A stretch of DNA of 10,196 nucleotides from Treponema sp. (GTDB lineage: Bacteria; Spirochaetota; Spirochaetia; Treponematales; Breznakiellaceae), in assembly GCA_031266695.1 (NCBI GenBank), contig JAISAK010000247.1:1-10196 (forward strand), written 5' to 3'. A program made the position numbers and the translations under genes. Positions 9,113 to 10,196 of the stretch are shown one piece after another (the stretch's first letter is position 1; each line of letters begins with the position of its first letter). Under the pieces are notes generated by a model, which searched no databases, was not told where the DNA came from, and saw only the letters and a list, made by a program, of their open reading frames with translations.

Positions 9113-9644
9113 GTTCAAGCTCCTTCGCCATATTTGCCAGCAGTCCCTTAAGGCTTGCGTCAACGCAGAATCCGCCAATCCGCAGCCGGTATCCGCCGAG
9201 AATCTCCGGCTTCCGGCAGATCAGCAGCCTGATTTCCGGGGCGCCCGTTCTTTTTTTTATCCCGCTTTTCAAATACTCTTCAAAACCGCCTTCCGGCGGG
9301 GCGGCACATTCAAGGACCGCTTCAAGAATACCTTTTTGCGCGTCCAGCCGTCTTTCAATCTGCCGGACAATCGAATCAATATGCCGCCTGAAAAGATTCT
9401 TCCGAACCAGCAGCGAGAGGAAGCGGACGGCGTACTCCGCTTCCGGGGCGCTCCGGAGATCCCCAAGGCCTTCGCGCAGCAGGCCCTCAAGCCGCAGCGC
9501 CGCCCCCTGTCCGAAAAGCCCGCCGGGGATCGCCTTTAGCGCCGGAACCATAGCCTTGAGGCAGAGAAACCCGGAGTCCGCGCCGGTTCCGCAGGCGCCG
9601 ATAAAGGCCGCCGCCCACCGGTTGGAAAGAAGGCCGCCGGGCAT
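9105..9644 (-). CDS. atpH: ATP synthase F1 delta subunit (stator)
   Basis: The product is 179 aa. Delta sits on top of F1 and ties alpha to the b stator. The sequence is divergent, as is usual for delta, but the N-terminal [10 protein letters not shown] matches the family's RYAxALF region, the middle [19 protein letters not shown] matches the conserved F-x-x-L-L-x-x-N-R helix, and the C-terminal [21 protein letters not shown] fits the conserved G-G-x-x-x-R-I-G-x-x-x-x-D-x-S segment. The position between atpF and atpA settles the identity. The ATG at 9644 overlaps the atpF stop as TGATG, which implies translational coupling; a GTG one codon earlier (9647) is possible. Its own Shine-Dalgarno is weak. 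Confidence 0.93.
   Translation of the reverse strand: MPGGLLSNRWAAAFIGACGTGADSGFLCLKAMVPALKAIPGGLFGQGAALRLEGLLREGLGDLRSAPEAEYAVRFLSLLVRKNLFRRHIDSIVRQIERRLDAQKGILEAVLECAAPPEGGFEEYLKSGIKKRTGAPEIRLLICRKPEILGGYRLRIGGFCVDASLKGLLANMAKELEHG
9120..9125 (-). promoter_or_regulatory. Ribosome binding site that fixes the atpA start
   Basis: AAGGAG lies 7 nt before the ATG at 9112, inside the last codons of atpH. It argues against the longer in-frame extension to 9178. Confidence 0.85.
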
Positions 9645-10165
9645 CACAGGCCGTCTCTTCCGGCCCTTTGCGCGGCAAGCTCCTCAAGAAGCATGCCGGC
9701 GTAACGCCGGTTGTCTTCCTGATTGAGATCCCTTGCCACAAGCCGCGAAGAGGCCGCTATGACAAGAGCGGCCGCCTCTGTTCTGAAACGCGCCAGCGCC
9801 GCCTGCTGTTCGGCTTCAAGCTGCCTGCGGGTCTTGTTCATAAGCGTTTCGGCGGCCGCCCTGCCTTCGGCAAGGATACCGGCGGATTCATTCTGCGCGC
9901 TTTCCCGCGCCGCCTTGATGATCGCCTCGGCCTCGGACTCCGCGTTTTTTAACCGGTCTTCGTACTGTTCAAGGATCTGCTTTGCCTGGCCCTTGTCCTT
10001 CTCCGCCTGATCAATCGCATCCCTGATTTTTTTTGCCCGCTCTTCCATGAATTTGGAAACCGGCTTAAAAAGAATAGCCCGCAATATAAAAAACAGAATC
10101 CCTATATTGACCAGGGTAAAGAAAAAAGTTACCAGATTGGGACTGACCAGGCCGGGATTTTCCAT
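9644..10165 (-). CDS. atpF: ATP synthase F0 b subunit (stator stalk)
   Basis: The product is 173 aa. Subunit b anchors the stator in the membrane and reaches up to delta. One N-terminal transmembrane helix is visible (about residues 11-31, LVTFFFTLVNIGILFFILRAI), followed by the conserved turn LFKPVSKFMEERAKKI (32-47) and a long, charged, Ala/Glu/Lys/Arg-rich helix to about residue 145, as expected for the b coiled coil. Length is normal. The ATG follows the atpE stop after one base, with AAGGG (10175-10171) 5 nt upstream. There is a single b gene between atpE and atpH, so b is probably a homodimer unless a second copy lies elsewhere. Confidence 0.96.
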   Translation of the reverse strand: MENPGLVSPNLVTFFFTLVNIGILFFILRAILFKPVSKFMEERAKKIRDAIDQAEKDKGQAKQILEQYEDRLKNAESEAEAIIKAARESAQNESAGILAEGRAAAETLMNKTRRQLEAEQQAALARFRTEAAALVIAASSRLVARDLNQEDNRRYAGMLLEELAAQRAGRDGL

Positions 10166-10166
10166 A

Positions 10167-10196
10167 TCAGCCCTTGAGGTAGATGAGGATGGAAAC
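10167..10196 (-). CDS. atpE: ATP synthase F0 c subunit, C-terminal end only (partial)
   Basis: The last nine codons (VSILIYLKG) and a TGA are inside the window, directly before atpF. A hydrophobic tail ending in a short polar tip fits the second helix of subunit c, and atpE is the usual gene before atpF. The ion-binding carboxylate is outside, so proton versus sodium use cannot be read. The identification rests mainly on position. Confidence 0.7.
   Translation of the reverse strand, partial: VSILIYLKG

Noticed and set aside
9113..9178. Upstream extension of atpA by 22 codons
   Set aside because: It lies within atpH, and a good AAGGAG precedes the ATG at 9112, which gives the usual alpha N-terminus.

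Overview
The window is an ordinary bacterial housekeeping region of moderately high GC, with a less GC-rich left end. I did not find an undescribed system in it. Nothing in the sequence fixes the organism. My best guess is a spirochaete, perhaps Treponema-like, based on a remembered resemblance of the partial membrane protein at the left edge to conserved treponemal hypothetical proteins. I could not check that resemblance.

Layout. Positions 1-1153 (minus strand) hold the N-terminal 384 codons of a two-helix membrane protein with a large extracytoplasmic, sensor-like domain; its C-terminus lies beyond the window. A short AT-rich divergent region (1154-1318) follows, with candidate promoters in both directions and a widely spaced 9-bp inverted repeat. 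Three closely spaced plus-strand genes come next: hflX (ribosome-associated GTPase), a small nitroreductase-family flavoprotein, and nadE (glutamine-dependent NAD+ synthetase with fused glutaminase domain). The gaps are 17 and 6 nt, so they look like one transcription unit.

From 10196 back to 4846 the minus strand carries an F-type ATP synthase operon in canonical order: atpE (only its last nine codons and stop are inside), atpF, atpH, atpA, atpG, atpD, atpC. The genes overlap or are separated by 1-41 nt, and F1 (alpha, beta, gamma, delta, epsilon) plus the b stator is complete and intact. The operon promoter and atpB are outside the window. The ATP synthase operon and the hflX-nadE unit converge on a 48-nt GC-rich gap at 4798-4845.

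The genes join around energy and cofactor metabolism: NAD+ synthesis, a flavoprotein that probably uses NAD(P)H, and ATP synthesis or hydrolysis at the membrane. HflX is a ribosome rescue/stress GTPase. The most useful points for follow-up are the possible leaderless start of hflX, the repeat pair in the divergent promoter region, two Ala/Gly-rich insertions in NadE, the TTG start of atpG, and the identity of the partial membrane protein.
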